23,883 nt of DNA from Bacteroidales bacterium Bact_23 (GCA_001603685.1 LUZO01000192.1:1-23883); one strand, 5' to 3'; counted from the stretch's first letter, positions 1-9,479 are shown. Notes: generated by a model not told the origin, from the letters alone. Made by a program: numbers and translations.

Positions 1-92
1 CATTAACAGTTGACTATCTGTGAGTTACAAAATACTAAAAGAATTTATTAAGTAATTTTAAAAAGTTACCTAAACCGTTTTAGTTTTTTTTA

Positions 93-100
93 TATTTTTG
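93..100 (+). promoter_or_regulatory. -7 promoter box for the susC/susD operon
   Basis: TATTTTTG matches the Bacteroidota -7 consensus TAnnTTTG and is followed by TGGC. It lies about 100 bp before the SusC ATG, in an AT-rich region, which would give a 5' leader of roughly 95 nt. I see no clear TTG at the -33 position. The rest of 1-203 is AT-rich with no open reading frame or hairpin that I can support. Confidence 0.5.
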
Positions 101-203
101 TGGCTCACAGAGAAGTAACTCATGCATTATTTAAGATTAACCGTTCAACTTTATAAACGCTTCTTTGTTAACACACCTATTAATTAACCAAAACACCAAT
201 GTT

Positions 204-3200
204 ATGCGAAAATTAGCATTACTATTTTGTTTCGTACTGGGATTTGCCGGCCTTAATCTGTACGGTCAGGATCTCAGTATTACGGGAACAGTTACCAGCA
301 GAGATGACGGGGGAACCCTTCCCGGCGTAACTGTTTTAGTAAAAGGCACCACTACCGGTACTACCACTGACATTGACGGAAAATACGCCGTTCGTGCCAG
401 GCAGGGCCAGGTGCTTGTTTTCTCATTTGTAGGTATGGTTTCTCAGGAAATTACCGTGGGCGCCTCCACCGTAATAAATGTTAGCCTTGCCTCCGAATCA
501 GTAGGACTCGAGGAGATTGTAGTAACCGCTCTTGGTATCAAGAGGGAGAAAAAATCGCTGGGTTACGCCCTTCAGGATGTTCAGGGAAGCGAACTTGTTG
601 AAAGCCGTGAAAGCAACATCGGTAATGCCCTTACCGGAAAGGTTGCCGGACTTCAGATTGTTCGTTCGAGCAACGGCCCTGCCGGATCATCCAAGATTCT
701 GCTCAGGGGACAGAGCTCACTCACCGGCGACAACCAGCCGCTGATTGTTGTTGACGGACAGCCGCTGAATAACTTCACCGGACGCGATAACAACGACTAC
801 TGGAACCCGTCACTCGATATGGGTAGCGGTCTTGCCGACCTGAATCCCGATGACATTGAGAACATCTCGATTCTGAAAGGCGCCTCCGCTGCTGCACTTT
901 ACGGTTCGCGCGCAGGTAACGGTGTTATCCTGATTACCACAAAGAAAGGAGCAAAGAAACCCGGCCTTGGAGTTACTTACTCAGCTTCATTTGGTACCGA
1001 GTCAGCGCTGACTCATCCTAAAATGCAGAACAGTTTCGGACAGGGAAGCGACGAAGTATTCGACAACAGGTCGAACCTGAGCTGGGGCCCCGAAATTACC
1101 GGACAGCAACTTACCAACTGGAATGGTATTGAAGAGCCGCTGGCATCACACGATAATGTTAAGAACTATTTCGACAGGGGAACCTCACAGAATCATGTAC
1201 TTTCATTCCAGCAGGAGTTTGATAACTCATCCATCTACACCTCTCTTTCGCGCAGCGATGACAAGAGCATCATCCCCGGAGCCGAGCTTATCAAAACCAA
1301 CCTGACCACCCGCGCTTTCTCCTACTTCGGAAACAATAAAAAATGGTCAATCGATACAAAAGTTCAGTATCTGAGGGCTGAAGCCAAAAACAGGCCGCTG
1401 CTCGGACACAACTATGAAAACCCGTTCTTTACCATGTATCTGCTTCCCCGAAGCATTGATATCACCGATTTCAAGAGTGCAACCGGCGAAGACGGAAAAA
1501 TGTTGTGGTATGGCGGAAGCAGCCAGGTTAACCCCTACTGGACAGCAAAATATGCCCAGAACAATGACATCCGCGATCGTTTCCTGCTCTATACCTCACT
1601 GAAACATCACATTACCGACTGGCTGACCGGTGAACTGAATGCAGGTTCAGACATCTACACCACCAACAAAGAGACCAGACGCTATGCAGGAAGCCCCATC
1701 CAGCCGAACGGAAGCTTCAGCATGGGTAAGGAAACTTTCTATGAAAACAACTTCAGCACTCTCTTTACCGCAACCAAGGACAACCTTTTCTCCAAAGTTG
1801 GCGGTAGCGCATCTATTGGTGGTAACATCATGGATCAGCAATTCTCATCCATCAGCGGCAGCTCAGGCGAACTTGAAGTTCCCAACCTGTTTGCATTAAA
1901 CAATGGTAAAACCAAACCCAGCGTTGGTGAAGGCTTTTATCAGAAACGAATCGTTTCGGCATACGGAACCCTCCAGCTAAACTGGGACGGTTATGTATTC
2001 TTAGACGGAACCCTGCGTAACGACTGGTCATCGACCCTGAGCAAGGACAACCGTTCATTCATGTATCCTTCAGTAAGTGCATCGTGGGTAATCACCGATA
2101 TGCTTGAGAAGCTTGACAATACCATCCCGGCATGGCTCACCTTTGCCCGTGTACGCGCATCCATCGCACAGGTAGGTAACTCACTGAATCCCTATGAATT
2201 GTACAACACTTACTCCATTGGCAACGACCCGCTGGGCAACACCACTGCCACCACCGGAAATGTACTGCTCGATCCCACTGTAAAGAGTGAGCTGATTTCA
2301 TCAAAAGAGCTTGGTGCCGATGTTCGTTTCTTCAACAACAGACTCGGATTTGACTTCACCTGGTACAAATCGAACGCTACAAACCAGCTGATCAATCTTC
2401 CCATGGACCCGCTCAGCGGTTACAGCTTCAGGAAGATCAACGCCGGTGATATCCAGAACAAGGGTATTGAATTTATGGCTCACGCCAAACCCCTCGAAAG
2501 CAAAAACGGCCTTAACTGGATGGTTCAGTTCAACTATTCGAGAAATAAGAACACCATTGAAGCACTCACCGAAGATGTTGATAAATATCAGCTTGGCGGT
2601 TTTGACAACATGAGAATCATTGCCGAGGTTGGCAGCGATTACGGTGTTATCAACGGAACCAGCTTCCTGAGGGTAGAAGATAAGAGCAGCCCCTTCTTTG
2701 GTCAGATGCTTCTTGACGAAAACGGACTGCCCCAGGTTAACAACGACCCGATTTCATTCGGCAGCCAGCAGCCCAACGCTATGCTCGGTTTCACCAACAC
2801 CTTCAATTACAAGGGTGTAAACCTCAGCTTTATGTTCGACGGCCGTTTTGGAGGATACATCTTCTCACAGACCAACCAGTCGATGCAATATTACGGAACT
2901 GCTGAAATTACAGCTCCCGACGGAAAACGCCCCATGCTGGTTGTTGATGGTGCCATTGACAATGGCGACGGCACCTTCCGCAAGAATGACATTGAGATTA
3001 CACAGCAGCAGTACTGGCAGACCGTTGCCGGAACCGGCAACCTGGGTATCACCGAAGCCAATATTTACGATGCAACCAATGTAAGGCTCAGGTATATCAA
3101 CCTCAGCTACGACCTGCCCCGCAACCTGCTTAACGGCACCCCGTTCCAGGCAGTGAAAGTTGGCGCCACCATGAACAATGTATGGCTGATAAAGAGCAAT

Positions 3201-3317
3201 CTGAACGGAGTAGATCCTGAGTCGGTGTATGCTACCGGAACCAACGCCCTTGGCTTTGAGAACGCAGCGCCTCCTTCAAACAGGACATTTTTGTTCAACT
3301 TAAGTGTATCATTCTAA
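204..3317 (+). CDS. SusC/RagA-family TonB-linked outer-membrane transporter
   Basis: A 1037-residue outer-membrane beta-barrel that, with its SusD partner, imports oligosaccharides, peptides or other nutrients using TonB energy. Residues 1-21 are a signal peptide ending in LNLYGQ. A CarboxypepD_reg-like domain follows at about 25-105 (TGTVTSRDDGGTLPGVTVLV), then a plug with SusC hallmarks: LEEIVVTALGIKREKKSLGY, LRGQSSLTGDNQPLIVVDG and YGSRAGNGVILITTKKG. The protein ends in Phe (LFNLSVSF), as barrel proteins do. I chose the ATG at 204 because it begins directly with the signal peptide; an in-frame TTG at 165 would add 13 residues in front of it. The SusD gene follows after 12 bp and is surely co-transcribed. 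No glycosidase, protease or sigma/anti-sigma pair is in view, so the substrate cannot be named. The family is certain. Confidence 0.97.
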   Translation: MRKLALLFCFVLGFAGLNLYGQDLSITGTVTSRDDGGTLPGVTVLVKGTTTGTTTDIDGKYAVRARQGQVLVFSFVGMVSQEITVGASTVINVSLASESVGLEEIVVTALGIKREKKSLGYALQDVQGSELVESRESNIGNALTGKVAGLQIVRSSNGPAGSSKILLRGQSSLTGDNQPLIVVDGQPLNNFTGRDNNDYWNPSLDMGSGLADLNPDDIENISILKGASAAALYGSRAGNGVILITTKKGAKKPGLGVTYSASFGTESALTHPKMQNSFGQGSDEVFDNRSNLSWGPEITGQQLTNWNGIEEPLASHDNVKNYFDRGTSQNHVLSFQQEFDNSSIYTSLSRSDDKSIIPGAELIKTNLTTRAFSYFGNNKKWSIDTKVQYLRAEAKNRPLLGHNYENPFFTMYLLPRSIDITDFKSATGEDGKMLWYGGSSQVNPYWTAKYAQNNDIRDRFLLYTSLKHHITDWLTGELNAGSDIYTTNKETRRYAGSPIQPNGSFSMGKETFYENNFSTLFTATKDNLFSKVGGSASIGGNIMDQQFSSISGSSGELEVPNLFALNNGKTKPSVGEGFYQKRIVSAYGTLQLNWDGYVFLDGTLRNDWSSTLSKDNRSFMYPSVSASWVITDMLEKLDNTIPAWLTFARVRASIAQVGNSLNPYELYNTYSIGNDPLGNTTATTGNVLLDPTVKSELISSKELGADVRFFNNRLGFDFTWYKSNATNQLINLPMDPLSGYSFRKINAGDIQNKGIEFMAHAKPLESKNGLNWMVQFNYSRNKNTIEALTEDVDKYQLGGFDNMRIIAEVGSDYGVINGTSFLRVEDKSSPFFGQMLLDENGLPQVNNDPISFGSQQPNAMLGFTNTFNYKGVNLSFMFDGRFGGYIFSQTNQSMQYYGTAEITAPDGKRPMLVVDGAIDNGDGTFRKNDIEITQQQYWQTVAGTGNLGITEANIYDATNVRLRYINLSYDLPRNLLNGTPFQAVKVGATMNNVWLIKSNLNGVDPESVYATGTNALGFENAAPPSNRTFLFNLSVSF

Positions 3318-3329
3318 AAGCAAAGGAAC

Positions 3330-5240
3330 ATGAAACGATTTATAACATTATCCACTCTATTGATTGCAGGCAGCCTTATATTCACAGCCTGTCAGAAGGA
3401 CTTCCTCGATGTGAATGTTGACCCGAAGGCAGCCAGCATTGACCAGGTTCAGGTTGAGTATTTCATCAATAACTCATTGACCGGCGCTCAGATGGACCCC
3501 CATGTGGCTGAACGCGCCTTTGTCCTGTACTGGAAAAACGCCGCCCGTTTCGACCGCACAAATGGTGCCATTTCATGGGCTGATTACAACGACGGCTGGA
3601 GCTCTGATTATTACAGCTACCTCTCAGGCTGGCTGAAAGATGCTACCAATGCCATTACCGTTGCCGAAGGCAAAATCGAAAGCGGCTCTGATTATCCCTA
3701 CACCAGCAACATGATTCAGGTAGCCCGTATCTGGCGTGTTTACCTGATGACCGAATTTGCCGACAACTTCGGACCTATGCCGATTGACGGATTTAAAGGA
3801 GTAAACCCCGAATTTAAAGACCTGAAAACGGTATATGAATTTATGCTCAGCGAGCTGAAAGATGCTGTTGCAAAGATTGATGTTAACATTACCTCACCCG
3901 ATGCTGCCAAATTCGACAAAGCTTACGGATTTGACTATGCAAAATGGAGAAAATACGGCAACTCAATGCGTATGAGGCTTGCCATGCGTCTTTCAGAGGT
4001 TGAGCCTGCCTATGCAAAAGCACAGTTCGAAGAAGCTGCTGCCGGAAGCGAGATCATTCTCAACTGGAGCGAAGCTTTCAAAGTTGCCGAAAGAGATGGC
4101 TGGGATCCCCTTTCACCGGTTATGTCGAGGGAATGGAACGCACAGGGACTGTCGGTTACCATGCGCAACATCCTGATTGGCCTTGGCGGTGTTTCTTCAA
4201 CTGATCAGCTTCCCGCTGATATTCAGAGCTATGTAAAACCCGCCGGTTATATGGGTATCCGCTATGCCGACCACTATCCCAAGAAAACCAACGACCCTTC
4301 AGTCGGTTTCTGGCTCGACGGTGTTCCTGCTACCATCGACCCCAGGGCTTACAAAACCCACATCCTGCCCGGATGGTTCGATAACTCCGACTTCTGCTTC
4401 TATCCTTCATGGGACAATACTGCAAGAACCGTTGTACGCAACCTCTATAAACTTGAAAACGACGAAGTTCTTGTTGCCATCGATGCTTCATATACATACA
4501 ATACAGCACCCATTGGAAACTGGGGCCCCACCAGCAGTAAAAACCAGGTAGGATTCTTTGGCGGTACAATTCCCCGAATGTCGCAGAAATTCAGAAGCCC
4601 CGGCGAGCGCGTATTCTTCGGCCCCTGGGAAACCTACTTCCTGATTGCTGAAGCTTCACTTCGCGGCTGGACAACCCCCATGGATGCAAAATCAGCTTAT
4701 GAGAGCGGTATTGCAGCCAGCTTCAACTACTTTGGCGTTGATCAGTTCCTCAGTGCATATCTCAGCTCACAGGACTACAACAATGTAGGTACCTCAGTGG
4801 CATGGGATCACACCACCGAAGCTCCGGCAACCGTTACCAGGACCTACACCGACGGCTATACCGGAACCCCGGGTACATACGAATACACCTATCCGAAGAA
4901 CACCATTTATAAGAATGGAAGCGTTAACAACGACCACCTCACAAAGATCATCACCCAGAAATTCCTTGCCCAGTACCCCTGGCTGCCTCTGGAAGTATGG
5001 AACGATCAGCGCAGGTTAGGTCTGCCGTTCTTCGAAAACCCCGCAGTTGACCTGCCTATCATCACCCTGCCCAACCTCACCAGCGGAAATTACATGCAGA
5101 ATTCAATTGCCAATTTCCCGCAGAGGCTGAAATATCCTTCAGGCCTGGAAAACAGCAACCCGAAGGGATATCAGCAGGCAGTGAAATTCCTCAACGGAGA
5201 AGACGCAGTTCTCACTCCGCTGTGGTGGGCTAAACACTAA
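3330..5240 (+). CDS. SusD/RagB-like nutrient-binding outer-membrane lipoprotein
   Basis: The surface lipoprotein that caps the SusC barrel and captures substrate. The signal peptide ends in a lipobox (SLIFTAC), so the mature protein would start at Cys21. The sequence after it (QKDFLDVNVDPKAAS) is typical of SusD N-termini and most resembles the SusD-like_2 branch. Helical, aromatic-rich stretches follow, including VARIWRVYLMTEFADNFGPM near residue 130 and a WRKYGNSMRMRLAMRLS segment near 206, both common in SusD proteins. At 636 residues it is longer than the usual 500-550. The ATG lies 12 bp after the SusC stop, with a weak purine run (AAAGGAA) in front. A strong terminator follows, so the operon has only these two genes. 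The substrate is unknown. Confidence 0.95.
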   Translation: MKRFITLSTLLIAGSLIFTACQKDFLDVNVDPKAASIDQVQVEYFINNSLTGAQMDPHVAERAFVLYWKNAARFDRTNGAISWADYNDGWSSDYYSYLSGWLKDATNAITVAEGKIESGSDYPYTSNMIQVARIWRVYLMTEFADNFGPMPIDGFKGVNPEFKDLKTVYEFMLSELKDAVAKIDVNITSPDAAKFDKAYGFDYAKWRKYGNSMRMRLAMRLSEVEPAYAKAQFEEAAAGSEIILNWSEAFKVAERDGWDPLSPVMSREWNAQGLSVTMRNILIGLGGVSSTDQLPADIQSYVKPAGYMGIRYADHYPKKTNDPSVGFWLDGVPATIDPRAYKTHILPGWFDNSDFCFYPSWDNTARTVVRNLYKLENDEVLVAIDASYTYNTAPIGNWGPTSSKNQVGFFGGTIPRMSQKFRSPGERVFFGPWETYFLIAEASLRGWTTPMDAKSAYESGIAASFNYFGVDQFLSAYLSSQDYNNVGTSVAWDHTTEAPATVTRTYTDGYTGTPGTYEYTYPKNTIYKNGSVNNDHLTKIITQKFLAQYPWLPLEVWNDQRRLGLPFFENPAVDLPIITLPNLTSGNYMQNSIANFPQRLKYPSGLENSNPKGYQQAVKFLNGEDAVLTPLWWAKH

Positions 5241-5250
5241 TATCATTGCT

Positions 5251-5291
5251 CAGGCACGAAGAGGGATTTTCCCCTCTTCTGCCTGTTTTTT
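5251..5291 (+). terminator. Intrinsic terminator after susD
   Basis: A near-perfect hairpin: CAGGCA pairs with TGCCTG and, after one unpaired base, GAAGAGGG pairs with CCCTCTTC. The loop is short and AT-rich, and six T residues follow (5286-5291). It begins 10 bp after the susD stop codon. It separates the Sus pair from the downstream gene. Confidence 0.9.
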
Positions 5292-5358
5292 AATACTGGA
5301 TATTATCTGCGAAGAGATTTGAAGATCAAAAAAACTGAAAAAACTGAACTTTATACCA

Positions 5359-5383
5359 GGTTGGTTGGTTGATTGGTTAGTTG
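5359..5383. repeat. Short TTGG-type tetranucleotide repeat
   Basis: The sequence runs GGTTGGTTGGTTGATTGG and then TTAGTTG, an imperfect run of TTGG units just before the hairpin at 5384. It is outside any gene. No function can be assigned; it could be slippage-prone. Confidence 0.5.
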
Positions 5384-5419
5384 AAAAAGCAGGACTGGCA
5401 ACAGTTGGTCCTGCTTTTT
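5384..5419. terminator. Bidirectional terminator-like hairpin
   Basis: AAAAAGCAGGAC pairs perfectly with GTCCTGCTTTTT around a 12-nt loop. With an A tract on one side and a T tract on the other, it would work as an intrinsic terminator in either direction. It sits between the susD terminator and the start of the NagB/PIG-L gene at 5478. It may be a second stop for susD read-through or a leader element of the next gene. Confidence 0.65.
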
Positions 5420-5477
5420 AAAATATTCAGATACATCTTCCGCCAAAAATATTATTGACCCAACAAACCCTAGAATT

Positions 5478-7805
5478 ATGTTTAACAAAAACCTATCGCT
5501 GGTAGAACAGGCATTTGCCCGTATCTCAGGTGTCGAAAAAATTTCAACCCGCACACCATACATCATTACAGAGGACTTTCCAAAACTGGGACTGCTGACC
5601 TCTCTCCGGTTTTTGGAATGGGTAGCGGAAAATCCGGAAGGAGTAATAAGCCTTCCTACCGGTAAAACACCGGAATACTTCATTAAATATACACACCATA
5701 TCCTTAACAACTGGGATAAGCCCGAAATACGCGAAATGCTGAAGGGCTACGGCCTCGAAGGCATGAAGAAGCCTGACCTCAGCGGCCTGCAGTTTGTTCA
5801 GATTGACGAATTTTATCCGATCTCGCCAAAACAGCACAACTCATTCTATAACTATGTGATGGAATTCTACATCAAAGGTTTCGGCCTTGATGTAAACCGC
5901 GCACTGCTCATCAACTGCGACGAGATTCCCCTGCCCGGCGGAAAGCACTACAGCGAAATTTTCCCCGATATGCAGATCGACCTGAGCCTTCGTTACCGCG
6001 AAGCCCGCAGTGAAGAGGAAGAACTTAAAAAGGCAGCCATCTTTGCCATTGACAACTGGAGCTCCGGCTACGAGCGGAAGATCCGTGAAAAGGGCGGCAT
6101 CGGCTTTTTCCTTGGCGGAATCGGCCCCGACGGCCACATCGCCTTCAACACCCGCGGATCCGACCTCTATTCGACCACAAGGCTTACCCAGACCAACTTT
6201 GAAACTCAGGCGGTAGCCGCGGGCGACCTGGGCGGCATCGAAGTGTCGCGAAGCAGGCTCGTCATCACCATCGGGCAGGGAACCATTACCTACAACCCGG
6301 ATGCCGTTGCCATCATCTTTGCCGCCGGAGAGGCCAAAGCCGATATCGTAAAGGCTTCGCTCGAAAGTGAAATAAACACCGTTTATCCGGCTACCGTTCT
6401 GCAGCGCCTGCCCAACGCATGCTTCTACCTTACCGAAGGCGCCGCCTGCCGGCTGAACGACTCGGTTGAGAGATACTACAAAAACGGCAAGTGGGATCAT
6501 CGCAAAACCGAAAGGGCGGTGATTGACCTTTGCATGAAGCTCAACAAATTCGGGCATCATCTCACCCTCGACGATCTGAAAGCCGATCCCTGGTGCTCGC
6601 TGATTCCCAATCTGAGTGAAAATACCGTTCCATCGGTGGTGGAATCCATGAAGCAGAAGCTCTACCGTGGAATGAAGCGCGACGAGAACGAGGTAATCTA
6701 CCACACCGGCCCGCACCACGACGACATCATGCTTGGCATCATGCCCTATACCAACAGGCAACTTAGAAGCGCCACCAACGACATTCACTTTGCCGTGATG
6801 ACCTCGGGCTTTACAGCCGTAACAAACCACTTCCTGATCAGTGCCCTTGAGGATACCCTCGAGATGATTGCGAAAGATGAGATTCAGATGATCAATTATC
6901 CCGATTTCTTCGAGAAGGGTTATGCCTTCAAGTGGGATAAGGATGTTTACCACTTCCTCGATAATGTTGCCTACAACAACGAGTACGAAAAGCGCAGGGG
7001 CCTGTGCCATCGTCTGGTCAGAAATGCGGTGGTAAACTGGAAGGTGAAAAACCGCGAAGAGCTGGTGAAAGTGATTACCGGAGTGGTGGACAACCTGAAG
7101 GCCAGCTACGACGGCAGCAAGAATCCGCCCGATATCCAGACCTACAAGGGAATGCTCCGCGAGTTTGAAGAGGAGCTTGTATGGGCTTATTACGGTGTTC
7201 AGGTAAAGAATGTTCATCACCTCAGGCTCGGCTTTTACAAGGGTGAAATCTTCACCGAGAATCCCGAGAAGGATCGCGATATGATTCCCATCCTCGAGCA
7301 GTTCAGGGAGATCAAACCGACCATGATCAGCCTTGCCCTCGACCCGGAAGGCAGCGGACCGGACACCCACTACAAGGTGCTTCAGGCAATAGCCGGAGCC
7401 GTTCAGGAGTGGGCCAAGGAGACCGACCTGTCGAAACTGCGCATCCTGGGCTACCGGAATGTGTGGTACCGCTTCCACCCGGCTGACGCCGATCTGCTGA
7501 TACCCGTATCGCTCAACTCGCTGGCGGTACTCGAGAAGTCGTTTGCCGAAAGCTACCTAAGCCAGGTAAATGCTTCATTCCCGAGCTTCGAGTACGACGG
7601 CCCGTTCAGCGAACTGACCCATATGACCTGGGTAAAACAGCTCAAACAGATTCAGTTGCTGCTGGGTAAGAACTTCTTCTACGAGAACGAAAGCGCCCTG
7701 ATCAGGGCTACCCACGGACTTGTTTACATCAAGGAGATGAATGTGGATGAGTTCGTATCCATTGCAAGAGAGCTGAAGAAGCTTTCGGAAGGGGTTGCCC
7801 TCTAA
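5478..7805 (+). CDS. NagB-like sugar-phosphate isomerase/deaminase fused to a PIG-L/LmbE-type deacetylase
   Basis: A 775-residue two-domain cytoplasmic protein. The N-terminal part (about 20-340) is of the NagB/6-phosphogluconolactonase family: LPTGKTPEYF replaces the phosphate-binding ATGSTP loop, IDEF (Asp110) matches the NagB catalytic Asp72, and GPDGHIAFNT (Asp218, His220) matches Asp141 and His143. The residue aligned with E. coli Glu148 is Thr225, so the usual Asp-His-Glu set is incomplete. The C-terminal part (about 400-775) starts with GPHHDDIMLG (residues 411-420), a variant of the zinc-binding HPDD motif of PIG-L/LmbE deacetylases. The pair suggests N-deacetylation and then isomerisation or deamination of an amino-sugar phosphate; the true substrate is unknown. 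It is about 110 residues longer than the common Bacteroides NagB/PIG-L protein (about 660). Terminators upstream separate it from susCD, and the next gene converges 6 bp downstream. Confidence 0.87.
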   Translation: MFNKNLSLVEQAFARISGVEKISTRTPYIITEDFPKLGLLTSLRFLEWVAENPEGVISLPTGKTPEYFIKYTHHILNNWDKPEIREMLKGYGLEGMKKPDLSGLQFVQIDEFYPISPKQHNSFYNYVMEFYIKGFGLDVNRALLINCDEIPLPGGKHYSEIFPDMQIDLSLRYREARSEEEELKKAAIFAIDNWSSGYERKIREKGGIGFFLGGIGPDGHIAFNTRGSDLYSTTRLTQTNFETQAVAAGDLGGIEVSRSRLVITIGQGTITYNPDAVAIIFAAGEAKADIVKASLESEINTVYPATVLQRLPNACFYLTEGAACRLNDSVERYYKNGKWDHRKTERAVIDLCMKLNKFGHHLTLDDLKADPWCSLIPNLSENTVPSVVESMKQKLYRGMKRDENEVIYHTGPHHDDIMLGIMPYTNRQLRSATNDIHFAVMTSGFTAVTNHFLISALEDTLEMIAKDEIQMINYPDFFEKGYAFKWDKDVYHFLDNVAYNNEYEKRRGLCHRLVRNAVVNWKVKNREELVKVITGVVDNLKASYDGSKNPPDIQTYKGMLREFEEELVWAYYGVQVKNVHHLRLGFYKGEIFTENPEKDRDMIPILEQFREIKPTMISLALDPEGSGPDTHYKVLQAIAGAVQEWAKETDLSKLRILGYRNVWYRFHPADADLLIPVSLNSLAVLEKSFAESYLSQVNASFPSFEYDGPFSELTHMTWVKQLKQIQLLLGKNFFYENESALIRATHGLVYIKEMNVDEFVSIARELKKLSEGVAL

Positions 7806-7811
7806 CAGGCC

Positions 7812-8489
7812 TTAAACCTCACTGTACCGGACCCCCTCGGCAGTTTCCACACGCTGCAAGGGGGTCTTGTAGTTTTTAAGCAGCGCCTCAAAGCGCTGTG
7901 CCAGCCCCGAAGCGTAATCCGAGGGCTCGAGCAGCAGAACGGTGCCGGAATCGCCTTCGGCAAGCTGACGAACCGCTTTGCGGATTTTCCCCGCCGTTTG
8001 CTCGAAACTTTCACGCGTCAGCTCATACAACCGGTTCTCCACCTCTTCCTGTCCGTCGCACAACCGATAGCCAAGTTGCATGTTGTAACGGATGGCGTTG
8101 GGGTTTGACCGCATAATGTGGGCATACTGCCTGTTCCAGTTCAGGAAGTAAAAAGTGGCTTCGATGCCGGCCACCGAAACCAGGTAGGGAACAAAAGTTG
8201 AGTAGTAATCGGTACGGCCCAGAAACAGCCCCGATTCCGAAGTACGCGCCTCCCAGTCGATATTCTTATCGTTCAGCAGGCCAATCTTTTCGCCCCTGTA
8301 ATGAATCATCATGTAGTTGTTCTCAAGGTTATCCACCTTTCTGAACCACTCCGCCTGCTGTGCGGAGCTGATGATTTCGCGGTACTCCATGTTCAACCTT
8401 ACGGGATCGGAATTGCGCCACTGCCTTACCAGCTCAATATCAGCCTCTTTCAGCCGCTCAAGCGTAATTCCGTATTTAAAAAGCTTCAT
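7812..8489 (-). CDS. GNAT-family N-acyltransferase (PseH/RimJ-like)
   Basis: A 225-residue protein whose first 150 residues fit a GNAT acyltransferase that moves an acyl group from CoA or ACP to an amine. The start (LERLKEADIELVRQWRNSD) is typical of the Acetyltransf_3/PseH group. The acyl-donor-binding region is around VSVAGIEATFYFLNW, and the usual late motif appears as HIMRSNPNAIRYNMQLGYRL, where the N and the LGY are conserved. The last 75 residues are charged and helical and resemble nothing I know. It is the last gene of the minus-strand run KAS III, SDR, GT2, GNAT. In that setting it could N-acylate an amino sugar with a chain made by the neighbours; this is inference. The fold is fairly safe, the substrate is not known. 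Confidence 0.75.
   Translation of the reverse strand: MKLFKYGITLERLKEADIELVRQWRNSDPVRLNMEYREIISSAQQAEWFRKVDNLENNYMMIHYRGEKIGLLNDKNIDWEARTSESGLFLGRTDYYSTFVPYLVSVAGIEATFYFLNWNRQYAHIMRSNPNAIRYNMQLGYRLCDGQEEVENRLYELTRESFEQTAGKIRKAVRQLAEGDSGTVLLLEPSDYASGLAQRFEALLKNYKTPLQRVETAEGVRYSEV
7830..7866 (+). terminator. Possible terminator hairpin of the NagB/PIG-L gene, inside the 3' end of the GNAT gene
   Basis: GACCCCCT pairs perfectly with AGGGGGTC, and inside it GCAG pairs with CTGC around a 10-nt loop. The T run (TTTTT) comes only after 7 more bases. The two genes converge with 6 bp between their stop codons, so the plus-strand transcript must end inside the opposite gene. This is the best candidate, but it is also coding sequence on the other strand. 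Confidence 0.35.
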
Positions 8490-8558
8490 ACTCTGCTGAA
8501 TGAATGGGGTTTAAGAATCTGATCTGATGATGAATAAATCAGGTTTGCCGGCCATCTC

Positions 8559-9476
8559 TTATTCCAGAATATCACGAATGGCAAAAGGCGGTTTACGGTT
8601 CTGCACCTCATAAATCCGGCTCAGGTATTCGCCGATTACCCCCAGCGAAAGCAGAATGACGCTGGTCGAAAAAAGAATGGCTACAATCAGGGCGGTAAAT
8701 CCCAGCGGCACATCCGATGCCACCTTGCGGTAAATAAACACCAGGCCGACTATAAAGCTGACTATGGATGAGATCAGCCCGCCATAAACCATCAGCCTAA
8801 GCGGAACCGCCGTATAGTAAATGACCAGGTTGCTGAGCAGGGAAATAAGCGTACGGGGCGAGTAGGTCGATTTCTGATAGGGCCGCTTATGATGCTCAAC
8901 CAGGGCAAATGCGATACCTGAGGTGTACCAGTTGAACAGTTCGTCAATGTATATGAAGTTTACCTTGTGGTTGAGCAGGTTCTTCGCCAGTGATGATTTC
9001 ATCAGCCGGAAGGATGAGCCCTGCCCCCTGGTTCTGAACAACCGCTTTGAGCCTCCGCGGATAACTGCGCTCCCCACATTCCGCATCAGCGAATGCTGTT
9101 TTTTGCTGTAGATACCGTACACCAGGTCGGCATCCTCTTCCTGCATCGTCTTTATCAGTTTGGGGATCTCTTCGGGCGGATTCTGGAGATCGTCGTCGAT
9201 GGTGATGATGTATTCGCCTTCGGCGCGTGCTATGCCGCAAAGGGTGGCATTGTGCTGCCCGAAATTCCGCGCTAGCCGCACAGCCGTGACCTTTTCCGGC
9301 TCCTGCCGTTTGATGCCGGTAATCACCTCCCAGCTGCTGTCAATGCTGCCATCATCCACAAAAATTACCCTGAACGACTTGTTCAGCCCCTTCATGGTTG
9401 CATCAATCCGCCTGAAAAGCGGCTCAAGCGACTGATTGCTGTTGTAAACCGGTACGACTATTGAATAATCAGGCAT
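8559..9476 (-). CDS. Polyprenyl-phosphate glycosyltransferase, GT2 (DPM1/ArnC/GtrB-like)
   Basis: A 305-residue membrane-anchored enzyme that should transfer a sugar from a nucleotide sugar to undecaprenyl phosphate on the cytoplasmic face. The GT-A domain starts at once (YSIVVPVYNSNQSLEPL) and carries VDDGS (Asp41-Asp42) and the DDDLQNPPEEI motif (Asp94-Asp96), which bind metal and donor and are diagnostic for the DPM1/ArnC group. ARNFGQHNAT is another group signature. Two membrane helices follow at about 230-255 and 265-290, ending in GEYLSRIYEVQNRKP, typical of GtrB/ArnC proteins. The sugar cannot be read from the sequence. The product is the kind of donor used by GT-C enzymes, and one candidate (18377-20398) lies in the same region. 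A 220-bp repeat-rich gap separates it from the upstream SDR, so it may have its own promoter. Confidence 0.92.
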   Translation of the reverse strand: MPDYSIVVPVYNSNQSLEPLFRRIDATMKGLNKSFRVIFVDDGSIDSSWEVITGIKRQEPEKVTAVRLARNFGQHNATLCGIARAEGEYIITIDDDLQNPPEEIPKLIKTMQEEDADLVYGIYSKKQHSLMRNVGSAVIRGGSKRLFRTRGQGSSFRLMKSSLAKNLLNHKVNFIYIDELFNWYTSGIAFALVEHHKRPYQKSTYSPRTLISLLSNLVIYYTAVPLRLMVYGGLISSIVSFIVGLVFIYRKVASDVPLGFTALIVAILFSTSVILLSLGVIGEYLSRIYEVQNRKPPFAIRDILE

Positions 9477-9479
9477 TCT

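Noticed and set aside
165..203. TTG start for SusC
   Set aside because: It adds 13 residues before a complete signal peptide starting at the ATG at 204.
204..5240. Polysaccharide utilisation locus with a known substrate
   Set aside because: Only the SusC/SusD pair is present; no glycoside hydrolase, sulfatase or regulator is in view, so no substrate can be assigned.
5841..7478. A 545-codon open frame antisense to the NagB/PIG-L gene
   Set aside because: The plus strand has clear NagB and PIG-L motifs throughout; the reverse frame shows no domain and is a by-product of high GC3 codon use.
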